A DNA stretch of 64,000 nucleotides from Allomuricauda sp. Lineage in GTDB: Bacteria > Bacteroidota > Bacteroidia > Flavobacteriales > Flavobacteriaceae. The notes beneath the pieces were generated by a model, which saw only the letters and a program-made list of their open reading frames with translations, was not told the DNA's origin and made no database searches. Of the stretch, positions 1 through 7,764 are shown in pieces (positions within the stretch are counted from its first letter, which is position 1; every line of letters begins with the position of its first letter). The stretch spans positions 1-64,000 of the forward strand of contig JASBTQ010000039.1 in assembly GCA_030148335.1 (NCBI GenBank), in the 5' to 3' direction. Position numbers and translations under genes: made by a program.

Positions 1-1
1 G

Positions 2-403
2 GAAGATAATCTGCACGACAGTTTTATGACCATTTTCGATAAAATCGATCAGTTTGGCTTCAAGGGTTCTTTTGAAGGTTGGATCAAACGTATAACCGTA
101 AATACAGTACTTCAGAAATATAGGAAGGACCAATACCTCAACGTGATTTCGGAAAACCACGAAGATGAAATTGAGGTGGAAACAGATGATTCGGACATTA
201 GTCTGTCCACGCTGCTGGGGTATATTCAAGAGCTGCCGCATAAATACAGGTTGACGTTCAACTTGTATGTACTGGATGGTTATAGTCATAAGGAAATCAG
301 TGAGATGTTGGGGACATCCACTGGGACCTCAAAGTCGAACTTGGCAAGGGCCAAGACCATTTTGAGGGAGAAAATAGAAAAACAGAAAATAAACATTGCT
401 TAA
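2..403 (+). CDS. ECF-type RNA polymerase sigma factor, 5' end cut by window edge
   Basis: This is the C-terminal part (133 visible residues) of a sigma-70 family ECF factor. The reading frame is open to the first bases of the window, where it reads EDNLHDSFMTIFDKI, the end of region 2, so the apparent ATG at 26 is internal and the start lies outside. Region 4 is clear: ELPHKYRLTFNLYVLDGYSHKEIS followed by MLGTSTGTSKSNLARAKTIL, the helix-turn-helix that reads the -35 element. Such factors direct core polymerase to envelope or stress promoters. The next gene begins 10 bases downstream and encodes a membrane-anchored protein, the usual place for an anti-sigma partner in Bacteroidota. The regulon cannot be told from the sequence. 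Confidence 0.9.
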   Translation, partial: EDNLHDSFMTIFDKIDQFGFKGSFEGWIKRITVNTVLQKYRKDQYLNVISENHEDEIEVETDDSDISLSTLLGYIQELPHKYRLTFNLYVLDGYSHKEISEMLGTSTGTSKSNLARAKTILREKIEKQKINIA

Positions 404-413
404 GAACTTAACC

Positions 414-1934
414 ATGGGGAAAAAGAATGTAGAGCAATTGTTCAGGGACACCTTCCGGGATTATCATGAGACCCCGGACGAAAAGGTGTGGAAGGCCATA
501 GAGGTGTCCCTGGACAAGAAGAAGCAAAAGAAGCGGATTGTTCCGATATGGTGGCAACTGGGGGGAGTTGCCGCAGCCTTGGTCGTACTATTGTATGTGA
601 CCGACCCATTTGGCACGGACGTAAAACAAGATGTGGAGCAGACCGTTACCGATGCGGAAAACGATGCTGACCCAACAACCGACAAGAAAACTGGTACGGA
701 AGATTTCAACAGTCCTTCAAACATTGCCAACAAGGAGCATGTGGCAGAATCTTCCGATGAAAATGGTGTTTCCAAAACCCAAAGCAATCAAAATTTAGGT
801 AACAGTGACTTCCGAACCAATTCTGAAGGCCATGTGGCCCAAAACGATAAAACAATAGCTCCAAATGAAAAAATAACTACTTCCGATATCCAAAACCAAG
901 ACGAAAAAGAGACCATGGCGGTCGCAGAAAATACCCAAGAAAGAAACAGTCTCGATCAGGATAAGGTTTCTGAACAAGACCCCCTTTTGGGCAACACATC
1001 TAACAACAGGGATGCCATTGCGCTCAACAAAACCCAGAACCAATCCTTGGAAAAACAGGCTGGTTCCGATGCGGATGCCAAAAAAGAAGAGCAGGCCATC
1101 GCCCTGAACGAGGAGCAAAAGGAGGAATTGGGCAAAAAATCCATCTATGATGCCATCAAGGAGCAAGAAGCCGAAGAAGAACTCATCGCTGCACAGGACA
1201 ATTCCGGAAAATGGTCCGTTGGGCCATCCGTGGCCCCAGTATATTTTGGTGCTTCCGGGGACGGCTCTCCCATACATTCCGATTTTTCATCCAATTCCAA
1301 ATCGGGGAACTTCAACCTGAGCTATGGCCTCACCGTAGCCTACGAAGTGGGGAAAAAGGTAAAGATCCGCTCAGGAGTACACAAGGTGAATTATGAGTAT
1401 GACACCAATGATGTTGTGTTTTCCTCAACGTTGAGGTCTTCCTCGAACGAAATGTTTGCCAACATCGATTATCGCCAAAATGCAGAAATCCTTGTGGTCC
1501 AAAGTGCCAACAAGTCCTATAGCAGTCCAATTACTTCGGACTCCAAAGAGGTACTGAACGCAACGGCAGCCTTTGACGGGAAAATGGTACAGCAACTGGG
1601 GTACATTGAAGTTCCCGTGGAAGTCAACTATGCCCTGGTGGACAAAAAATTTGGGGTGGACCTCATCGGAGGGGTCAGTTCGCTGTTCCTCGTGGACAAT
1701 TCCGTGCTATTGGAATCGCAGGACCTAGTGACCGAAGTGGGCGAGGCGAACAATGTAAACTCCGTGAATTTCAGTGCCAACGTGGGCATGGGACTCAACT
1801 ATAAGTTCTCCCAAAAGGTCCAATTGAATATAGAACCTGTGTTCAAATACCAGTTGAACACCTTTTCCAATACTGCTGGTGTGTTCCAACCCTTTTCCAT
1901 TGGGGTGTATAGCGGCGTCAGCTTCAAGTTTTAG
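414..1934 (+). CDS. Membrane-anchored protein with C-terminal outer-membrane beta-barrel-like domain, sigma-factor partner
   Basis: 506 residues from the ATG at 414; a TTG at 396 is possible but would overlap the sigma gene. Residues 1-45 form a short cytoplasmic part with a conserved-looking RDTFRDYHETPDEKVW segment, then one transmembrane helix (about 45-62, LGGVAAALVVLLYV). A long low-complexity linker follows, rich in N, Q, D, E and K (about 65-260). The last 240 residues look like a PorT/OMP-type beta-barrel: alternating aromatic strands ending in SIGVYSGVSFKF, with the typical C-terminal aromatic. The layout suggests an inner-membrane anti-sigma-like segment joined to an outer-membrane barrel. 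Which sigma-binding mechanism applies is inference. It is cotranscribed with the sigma factor and followed by a strong terminator. Confidence 0.75.
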   Translation: MGKKNVEQLFRDTFRDYHETPDEKVWKAIEVSLDKKKQKKRIVPIWWQLGGVAAALVVLLYVTDPFGTDVKQDVEQTVTDAENDADPTTDKKTGTEDFNSPSNIANKEHVAESSDENGVSKTQSNQNLGNSDFRTNSEGHVAQNDKTIAPNEKITTSDIQNQDEKETMAVAENTQERNSLDQDKVSEQDPLLGNTSNNRDAIALNKTQNQSLEKQAGSDADAKKEEQAIALNEEQKEELGKKSIYDAIKEQEAEEELIAAQDNSGKWSVGPSVAPVYFGASGDGSPIHSDFSSNSKSGNFNLSYGLTVAYEVGKKVKIRSGVHKVNYEYDTNDVVFSSTLRSSSNEMFANIDYRQNAEILVVQSANKSYSSPITSDSKEVLNATAAFDGKMVQQLGYIEVPVEVNYALVDKKFGVDLIGGVSSLFLVDNSVLLESQDLVTEVGEANNVNSVNFSANVGMGLNYKFSQKVQLNIEPVFKYQLNTFSNTAGVFQPFSIGVYSGVSFKF

Positions 1935-1981
1935 GAAACAAAAGGTTGGTTAGGACGATTGCACCTTTATGCAATCAACCA

Positions 1982-2014
1982 AGTGCCCTGCTTTTTTGGC
2001 GGGGCACTTTTTTT
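1982..2014 (+). terminator. Rho-independent terminator after the sigma factor operon
   Basis: A 10-bp stem (AGTGCCCTGC with GCGGGGCACT, one G-T type mismatch) with a T-rich loop, followed by a run of seven T. It lies 48 bases after the stop of the barrel protein and ends the two-gene operon. Confidence 0.9.
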
Positions 2015-2073
2015 GTACTGTAATCGTACACAAATTTTTAGTACTTTGACTACCAAATACTAACCTCCATATT

Positions 2074-3222
2074 GTGGAACACGATCCATTTGAAGATGTT
2101 CTCATTTATTTTTCAAAATCGCTTTTGGGCAAAAAGGGCGAAGAGGATATTCTTTGGGATATGGCCAAGAACTGTATCTCCAAATTGGGCTTCGAGGATT
2201 GCGTCATCTACCTTGTGGACAACAATAATCTTTTGGTGCCAAAAGCGGCACATGGCCCAAAGAACACCCACAACATTGAAGATGGCCCCATCGAAATCCC
2301 TTTGGGACAGGGCATCTGCGGGCATGTGGCCAAAACTGCCAAAGCAGAGATCGTAAACGACACCTCAAAAGACCCACGGTACATCAAGGATGGTGCAGCA
2401 GGGCTTTCGGAAATCTGTGTGCCGATCACTTGTGACGGTGTACTGTATGGCGTCATCGACTGTGAACATCCAGAACCAGATTTTTTTACGGACAGGCATC
2501 TTAAGATGCTTTCGGCAATCGCCTCCATATCCGCCATAAAGATCAAAAGTGCCCGGGACTGCCAGGCCTTGATGGAAGAACGGAATAGACTCATTCAGAT
2601 GAAGGAGGAAATGGTGGACCTCAAATCTAGGACCCTAAGCTCCCAACTCAATCCACATTTTGTGTTCAACGCATTGAACTCCATCCAATATTTCATCACT
2701 TCCGAGAAAAAAAAGTTGGCTTTGGAATATTTGTCCATGTTCAGCAAACTTATTCGTTTTTACTTGGGGCAATTGGGGCAAGAAAGTGTCAACTTAAAAG
2801 ACGAGGTCGACATGCTGCACTCCTATTTGGATCTCCAAAAGCTTCGCTATGACGGTTTGTTTGAGTATACCATCTCTTTGCAGAAAAATTGCAAAAATCC
2901 AGAAGAAGCCATCATCCCGTCCCTAGTGGTACAGACGCTTTTCGAAAACCTTATTGAAAGTACCATGTCGCACCAGCAAAAGGGCCAGCATTTTGATGTG
3001 CTACTGGAGGTCACTCCCCATTCTGTGACCATGGATATTGTACACAGTTCCTTGAACATGGCATCTGCTACCAACTTATCCGGGTATAGGGAAGGCATTC
3101 TACAATGGGAAGATCAAATCAACTTATTGAATACAGTAAAGGGCTACAACATTACGAGTTCGGTGGACAAGCTTTCTGAAAACAAACGAAAAATGACCTT
3201 GGAACTTCCCAGGCTTTTGTAG
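2074..3222 (+). CDS. GAF domain protein with LytS-type histidine kinase region, ATP-binding part degenerate
   Basis: 382 residues with a GTG start at 2074. Residues about 15-165 form a GAF sensor domain (GICGHVAKT, ISEICVPI-like core). A short coiled coil leads into the His_kinase/LytS signature SQLNPHFVFNALNSIQYF (about residues 190-207), with the usual phospho-acceptor histidine. The C-terminal ATPase domain looks damaged: the N box is ENLIEST without the usual KHG, and no DNGxG or GxGL boxes are visible (VHSSLNMAS stands where the D box belongs). No LytTR response regulator lies next to it. It may be a pseudokinase or work with a distant partner. No membrane segment is seen, so it is cytoplasmic. 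Confidence 0.8.
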   Translation: MEHDPFEDVLIYFSKSLLGKKGEEDILWDMAKNCISKLGFEDCVIYLVDNNNLLVPKAAHGPKNTHNIEDGPIEIPLGQGICGHVAKTAKAEIVNDTSKDPRYIKDGAAGLSEICVPITCDGVLYGVIDCEHPEPDFFTDRHLKMLSAIASISAIKIKSARDCQALMEERNRLIQMKEEMVDLKSRTLSSQLNPHFVFNALNSIQYFITSEKKKLALEYLSMFSKLIRFYLGQLGQESVNLKDEVDMLHSYLDLQKLRYDGLFEYTISLQKNCKNPEEAIIPSLVVQTLFENLIESTMSHQQKGQHFDVLLEVTPHSVTMDIVHSSLNMASATNLSGYREGILQWEDQINLLNTVKGYNITSSVDKLSENKRKMTLELPRLL

Positions 3223-3233
3223 CATTCCCTTGA

Positions 3234-3968
3234 TCAACCGACAAGTTCTTTCAAAATCAGATTCCTTACTTCCTCCCTCAGTGTGGAAGTGTCCTCTATA
3301 CTCAGGATCCCCGTTTCAAAAAAGTGGTGCACCTTTGCCCGTATCTGCCCAGGACCGCCGTGGTTCATCGTGAAGGGAAACCGTTTTTTATTGTCATGGA
3401 ATGTCATGGGGACCACTGGGATCTTATGTGCTATCGCCATTTTGAAGGCCCCGTCCTTAAATTCGTCCAGAACAATATCTTCCTCCGGCACTCCCCCTTC
3501 GGGAAATATGCAGATGCTCAGCCCTTGGTCCAACCTTCGCTGCGCGCGTCGATATACCCCGGTCCGGCTGCGTATATCCTCCCTGTCCACCATAATGCAG
3601 ACCCTTTTGTAGAAAAAACCGAAAACGGGAATCTTTACCAGTTCCTTCTTGCCCACAAAAACAAAAGGGTTTCTGCTCACCACCAGCATCAGCATAATGT
3701 CCAGCATGCTGGCATGGTTGGCCACCAACATATAGCTCTTTCTCCTTTCCATCTGCTGCTCCCTGGTTATCTTGGGAATGCACCCCATCCCGAACAGAAT
3801 GGGCCTGGCCCAGAGGTTACGTGCCAACCAGAAAAATTGCGGATAAGTCCGTTCCGTTAGTGTGGCCAACAATAGAAAGGGGAAAAACAGAAAAATGGGA
3901 ATGGCCACCAGCAGATAGAACCATATCCGGTAAAGTATCTGCCCTATATGTCCAATCAGGTTAAGCAT
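3234..3968 (-). CDS. 1-acyl-sn-glycerol-3-phosphate acyltransferase family protein
   Basis: 244 residues of the PlsC-like LPLAT family, which transfers a fatty acyl chain to lysophosphatidic acid or a related acceptor at the inner membrane. An N-terminal membrane segment (about 8-35) is followed by block I NHASMLDIML with the HX4D catalytic pair, block II around VFVGKKELVKIPVFG, block III FPEGGVPEEDIVLD and block IV IPVVPMTFH. Length fits PlsC. It is convergent with the GAF kinase, 11 bases apart, and divergent from trpS. Acceptor specificity (PlsC versus lyso-ornithine lipid or another lysolipid) cannot be decided here. Confidence 0.88.
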   Translation of the reverse strand: MLNLIGHIGQILYRIWFYLLVAIPIFLFFPFLLLATLTERTYPQFFWLARNLWARPILFGMGCIPKITREQQMERRKSYMLVANHASMLDIMLMLVVSRNPFVFVGKKELVKIPVFGFFYKRVCIMVDREDIRSRTGVYRRAQRRLDQGLSICIFPEGGVPEEDIVLDEFKDGAFKMAIAHKIPVVPMTFHDNKKRFPFTMNHGGPGQIRAKVHHFFETGILSIEDTSTLREEVRNLILKELVG

Positions 3969-4121
3969 ATGCTAATGTAAAGTTTTTGGGTCTCTTTATT
4001 ACACATCTATCACCATCCATATCACTTAAAATGGGTTTCTGAAAGAACAATCCTGTCTCACTGGGCTTTGTCTCTTTTTTTATACCTAGGTGATGCGTAC
4101 TTTTACGGGCAAAATTAGAAC

Positions 4122-5090
4122 ATGGCCCGAATCCTCACAGGAATACAAAGCACAGGCACGCCCCACTTGGGAAATATTTTGGGAGCGATAGCACCTGCCA
4201 TAGAAATGGCAAAGGATCCCAAAAACGATTCCTTTCTTTTCATTGCCGATATGCACTCGCTCACCCAGATCAAAGATGGAACGCTCTTGCGAAGCAACAC
4301 CTATGCCATTGCCTCCGCTTGGCTGGCCTTTGGCCTCGATATCGAAAAGACGGTTTTTTATAGGCAGAGCGACATTCCGCAAACTGCCGAGTTGGCCTGG
4401 TACCTGAGCTGCTTTTTTCCCTATCAGAGGTTGACCCTGGCCCATTCCTTCAAGGACAAGGCCGATCGTTTGGAAGATGTGAACGCCGGACTGTTCACCT
4501 ATCCCATGCTGATGGCTGCCGATATATTGCTCTACGATGCCGATATCGTTCCCGTGGGCAAGGACCAGCTCCAACACTTGGAAATGACCCGTGATGTCGC
4601 TTCGCGCTTCCACGCCCAAATGGGCGAGACCTTTGTGATGCCCGAGGCCAGGGTGCATGAACAGACCATGTACGTTCCCGGTACGGACGGAGAAAAAATG
4701 AGCAAGAGCCGTGGCAATCTCATCAACCTGTTCCAACCCGACAAAAAGCTCCGCAAGGAGATCATGGGCATTGTGACCGACAGTACCCCCATGGAAGATC
4801 CGAAGGACCCCAGCAAGGACAACGTTTTTGCCCTCTACAAGCTCTTGGCCTCCCCGGAACAAGTGGAAGAGATGAGCGCCAACTACTTGGCAGGAAATTA
4901 CGGTTACGGCCATGCCAAGCAGGCCCTGTACGAACTTATCCTTCAAAAGTTTGAAGAGCCCCGCGAAAAATTTGAATACTACATGAACCACACCGAGGAA
5001 GTGGACGAAGCCCTGGCCATTGGTGCCGAAAAGGCCCGAAAAGTGGCAAATGCTGTTCTGACAAGGGTACGGGAGAAGTTGGGGTACTAA
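4122..5090 (+). CDS. trpS: Tryptophanyl-tRNA synthetase
   Basis: 322 residues, the normal length for bacterial TrpRS, a class I synthetase that charges tRNA-Trp in the cytoplasm. The HIGH-like motif appears as TGTPHLGNILGAI near residue 10 and the KMSKS loop as EKMSKSRGN near residue 192. The Rossmann fold carries AGLFTYPMLMAADILLYDAD, typical of TrpRS. It stands as a single gene, divergent from the acyltransferase; the 150-base upstream region has no T-box-like structure that I can see. Downstream, a 461-base gap separates it from the convergent dprA. Confidence 0.96.
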   Translation: MARILTGIQSTGTPHLGNILGAIAPAIEMAKDPKNDSFLFIADMHSLTQIKDGTLLRSNTYAIASAWLAFGLDIEKTVFYRQSDIPQTAELAWYLSCFFPYQRLTLAHSFKDKADRLEDVNAGLFTYPMLMAADILLYDADIVPVGKDQLQHLEMTRDVASRFHAQMGETFVMPEARVHEQTMYVPGTDGEKMSKSRGNLINLFQPDKKLRKEIMGIVTDSTPMEDPKDPSKDNVFALYKLLASPEQVEEMSANYLAGNYGYGHAKQALYELILQKFEEPREKFEYYMNHTEEVDEALAIGAEKARKVANAVLTRVREKLGY

Positions 5091-5133
5091 AAGCTATACG
5101 TTCAGGAGTCAAGTTCAAGTGCAATCCCATCTT

Positions 5134-5156
5134 ATGAATTCGTGGAATTTGTGTCA
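5134..5156. repeat. Short ACGAATT-type dispersed repeat
   Basis: A 23-base segment whose reverse complement begins TGACACAAATT and ends ACGAATTCAT. It closely matches the segment at 37378-37410, in another gene gap. In both places it lies alone between genes. Probably a dispersed intergenic repeat; function unknown. Confidence 0.5.
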
Positions 5157-5213
5157 TTCTGATACAGTCCTTCATTGTTTTGATGGTTCTATTGTACCAA
5201 ATATTGAACCGTT

Positions 5214-5393
5214 TCAAGGCATTTTGAGGCATTGGTCGGATCTTTCGCGTCATTTCCATGGAAAAAAGAATGGGCCAGATGTTGAAAACTCTCTGGGTAT
5301 TCCCCAAAACCAAGATAACTTGTGGTTCTTTTCCGTTCAACTACAGTCCAAAATAGATTGACTGTTCTGTGGTATCCCTGTTCGATGAATGGC
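5214..5393 (-). pseudogene. Decayed second copy of the dprA 3' end
   Basis: This stretch aligns without gaps, at a constant offset of 349 bases, to the end of the adjacent dprA. Identical blocks at that offset: TGGTCGGATC (5233-5242 and 5582-5591), TCATTTCCATG (5250-5260 and 5599-5609), CCGTTCAACT (5333-5342 and 5682-5691), ACTGTTCTGT (5361-5370 and 5710-5719). Translated on the minus strand it reads DTTEQSIYFGL, then a TAG at 5343-5341 where dprA has CAG, then LNGK. It ends with MEMTRKIRPMP against dprA's MEMKGVIRPLP. A one-base shift lies before DTTEQ. It encodes the remnant of the winged-helix tail of DprA and is not functional. The rest of the 5091-5551 gap (5157-5213, 5394-5551) shows nothing I recognise. 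Confidence 0.85.
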
Positions 5394-5551
5394 AACACGA
5401 AGCCCATATGATTGCGAAATATTTTATGCAAAACAGGATGAATGTCCTGATTTGAACGACCAAAGGACAAGGTTTTGGCCCTTTTTCTGTACCTCTTCCC
5501 TCGGTTGAAAATTGTACATATTTCGCCGTCCAAAATTGCAAAATAGCCCCC

Positions 5552-6658
5552 TTAGATTGCCTCGAACAATTTACCGGGCAATGGTCGGATCACTCCCTTC
5601 ATTTCCATGCCCAAAAGTGTGGACGAAGTTTTGAAAATGGGCAGATTGCATTCCAAGGCCACGGTGTCCAGCAACTGTTTCCCGTTCAACTGCAGGTAGG
5701 AGTAGATAGACTGTTCTGTTGCGTCCAGCTCGATGAACAGCTGTTTTTGCACAGTTTCACCCTCCTTTTTTTCATCCAAATCCCACCCCAAAAGATAGAT
5801 CAGGTCGGCCGCAGAGGTGAGCATGTGGGCCTTTTGGCCCTTGATAAGGTCGTTGCAACCCCTGCTGAGTTTGTCCGTGCTTCTTCCAGGGACGGCAAAC
5901 ACCTCCCTGTTGTAACCGTTCGCCAGATCGGCCGTGACCAAACTGCCCCCTTTTTCTGCGGATTCCACCACAATGGTTGCCTCACTCATCCCAGCAATGA
6001 TACGGTTCCGTCGTAAAAAATTCTCCCGATCAGGCTTGCTCGTACTCCAGAACTCGGTCATAAAACCGCCGTTTTCCTCCATCCTCTTTTGATATTTCTT
6101 GTGGGCCTTCGGATAGATTTGGTTCAGGCCGTGGGCGAGGCAGGCAATCGTCTGCAATCCCTTTTCCATGGCCGCCCGTTGCACCGCAATGTCCACACCA
6201 TAGGCAAAGCCACTGACAATGATGGGGTTCATTGGCGCAATCTCCTCAATAAAGGCTTCGCAAAAGGAAGTTCCATAATTGGTCACGTTCCTAGTGCCGA
6301 CCACACTGATCAATCGTTGTTTTACCAAATTGATGTTTCCCCGTTGAAAAAGTAGGATAGGGCCATCGACACAATGTTTCAGGTAAGCGGGGTAATCCTC
6401 TTCCATAAAATAGGTCACCTTGATCTTTTCTTTGGAAAGAAAGTTGTATTCGGATTCGGCTTCTTTGAGGTGTTCGGGATCGTGAAGGGCCTTTAGGGTC
6501 AGCTTCCCAATACCGTCGATCTTTAGAAGGTGGTGCAGTTTGTCCTCAAAAACTGCGGTTGGACTTCCGCAGTGTGCAATCAGTTTCTTGGCCGTCACAT
6601 CCCCGATGTTGGGAATGGCCTGCAGCCGTAGGGCCGCAATAATTTCAGGTTCAGTCAT
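5552..6658 (-). CDS. dprA: DNA-processing protein DprA
   Basis: 368 residues. DprA binds single-stranded DNA taken up during natural transformation and loads RecA. An N-terminal helix-hairpin-helix (LRLQAIPNIGDVTAKKLI, about 10-27) precedes the Rossmann-like DprA/Smf core: SVVGTRNVTNYGTSF, SGFAYGVDIAVQRAA, LAHGLNQIYPKAH, FLRRNRIIAGMSEATIVVE and SLVTADLANGYNREVFAVPG. The last 65 residues form the winged-helix-like C-terminal domain (ATEQSIYSYLQLNGKQLL). It is divergent from the HU-CCDC81 gene and separated by 349 bases from a decayed copy of its own tail, which hints at past allele exchange at this locus. Presence suggests, but does not prove, competence. Confidence 0.95.
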   Translation of the reverse strand: MTEPEIIAALRLQAIPNIGDVTAKKLIAHCGSPTAVFEDKLHHLLKIDGIGKLTLKALHDPEHLKEAESEYNFLSKEKIKVTYFMEEDYPAYLKHCVDGPILLFQRGNINLVKQRLISVVGTRNVTNYGTSFCEAFIEEIAPMNPIIVSGFAYGVDIAVQRAAMEKGLQTIACLAHGLNQIYPKAHKKYQKRMEENGGFMTEFWSTSKPDRENFLRRNRIIAGMSEATIVVESAEKGGSLVTADLANGYNREVFAVPGRSTDKLSRGCNDLIKGQKAHMLTSAADLIYLLGWDLDEKKEGETVQKQLFIELDATEQSIYSYLQLNGKQLLDTVALECNLPIFKTSSTLLGMEMKGVIRPLPGKLFEAI

Positions 6659-6728
6659 TTGATTTGGGCGTCAAAGTTGTTCACAAAATACGGTTTTTCA
6701 AATGTTGAAAAAAAGTGGGGCCGCCTGT

Positions 6729-6758
6729 TTTGTACTCTTTCTTTTTTTACAATATTTG
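6729..6758 (+). promoter_or_regulatory. Bacteroidota-type promoter of the HU-CCDC81/SPOR gene
   Basis: TTTG (6729-6732), an 18-base spacer and AATATTTG (6751-6758), one mismatch from the TAnnTTTG -7 consensus. Only five bases separate the box from the ATG at 6764, so the transcript would be leaderless or nearly so. Confidence 0.55.
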
Positions 6759-6763
6759 TTCCC

Positions 6764-7708
6764 ATGCGGATTGATGCCTACATAGAAAAATTGTTGTTTG
6801 AGTACAATTGTGTCGTGGTTCCCGGATTTGGGGCCTTTTTGGCGCATAGCACTTCCGCAAAGATCGATGCTTCCACAAGTACGTTGATCCCTCCTTCCAA
6901 AACGCTTTCCTTCAATGCCCAACTTTCCAAAAATGACGGTCTGTTGGTCTCTTACATTGCCAAGGAAAAAAAACTGGGTTATGAGGAAATGTTGGGAGAA
7001 GTGGAAGAAGTGGCCAAAAACTGGAACACAAAACTGGAAAAAGGGGAGAGCATCGAGGTTTTTGGCATTGGAAAGCTTTGGCACAACAAGGAACGTAGAA
7101 TCCAATTCCAGCCGGAGAACACGACCAATTTCCTGACTTCGTCCTTTGGCCTGTCCACATTTGTGGCAACGCCCATTCAGCGTGAAGTGCTGAAAGTTGA
7201 GGTGGAAGAGCTCGAGGAACGGATCCCGTTCATCATCACTCCGGAAAAACGCGAAGCATCGCCCTTCCGTCCTTGGTTGAAATACGCTGCCATTCTATTA
7301 TTGGCCGTTTCCCTGGGAGTTACCTCTTATCGCACCTATGGTGATTTCCAACAAAAGGAGGTTGCCGCACAACAGGATGCCCAACAAGAGGTTTCCCGTT
7401 TGATCCAAGAGGCCACATTCTTTGAAAGCGCCCCATTGGAACTTCCTGCCATCAACATCGAGGTCACCAAAAGGCAATTGGGTAAGCACCACGTGATTGC
7501 AGGTGCCTTCCGCGAGGCCGCAAATGCTGAAAAAAGGGTGGACGAGCTCAAGGAAAAGGGGTACAATGCCTTCTACTTGGGTGAAAACCGATACGGCCTC
7601 CATCAAGTGGCCTATGACAGTTTCGAAGACCCCAAAGAGGCTTTGACCTTTTTGAAGCAGGTAAAAGCCACGGAATCAAGGGATGCTTGGTTGCTTTCGG
7701 AGAAATAA
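6764..7708 (+). CDS. HU-CCDC81 and SPOR domain membrane protein
   Basis: 314 residues from the ATG at 6764, chosen because MRIDAYIEKLLFEYNCVVVP is the usual N-terminus of the family and the promoter lies just before it. The N-terminal ~130 residues are the paired HU-CCDC81 domains (VVPGFGAFLAH, FGIGKLWHN). A single transmembrane helix follows (about 183-200, YAAILLLAVSLGVTSY). The C-terminal ~75 residues are a SPOR domain (HVIAGAFREAANAEKRVDEL) that would sit in the periplasm and bind denuded glycan strands of septal peptidoglycan. The topology links a cytoplasmic DNA-binding-like fold to the division-site wall. A role in cell division or chromosome anchoring is inference from domains. Confidence 0.88.
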   Translation: MRIDAYIEKLLFEYNCVVVPGFGAFLAHSTSAKIDASTSTLIPPSKTLSFNAQLSKNDGLLVSYIAKEKKLGYEEMLGEVEEVAKNWNTKLEKGESIEVFGIGKLWHNKERRIQFQPENTTNFLTSSFGLSTFVATPIQREVLKVEVEELEERIPFIITPEKREASPFRPWLKYAAILLLAVSLGVTSYRTYGDFQQKEVAAQQDAQQEVSRLIQEATFFESAPLELPAINIEVTKRQLGKHHVIAGAFREAANAEKRVDELKEKGYNAFYLGENRYGLHQVAYDSFEDPKEALTFLKQVKATESRDAWLLSEK

Positions 7709-7718
7709 CCCTCCTTTC

Positions 7719-7749
7719 TTTAAAACCATTCCACACTTCAATATCTTTG
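7719..7749 (+). promoter_or_regulatory. Promoter of the acyl-CoA thioesterase
   Basis: TTTA (7719-7722), a 19-base spacer, then a perfect TAnnTTTG box, TATCTTTG (7742-7749), 15 bases before the ATG at 7765. Confidence 0.7.
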
Positions 7750-7764
7750 CGCAAAATTTAAAGT

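Noticed and set aside
4067-4105. TTTG ... TACTTTTA as trpS promoter
   Set aside because: Spacing of 27 bases is too long for the Bacteroidota promoter and the -7 box has a mismatch; not listed.
4086-4991. 301-residue minus-strand open frame opposite trpS
   Set aside because: Shadow of trpS, which has intact TrpRS motifs.
5189-5533. Two overlapping minus-strand open frames in the trpS-dprA gap as possible genes
   Set aside because: They are fragments in different frames of the decayed dprA tail plus adjoining sequence.
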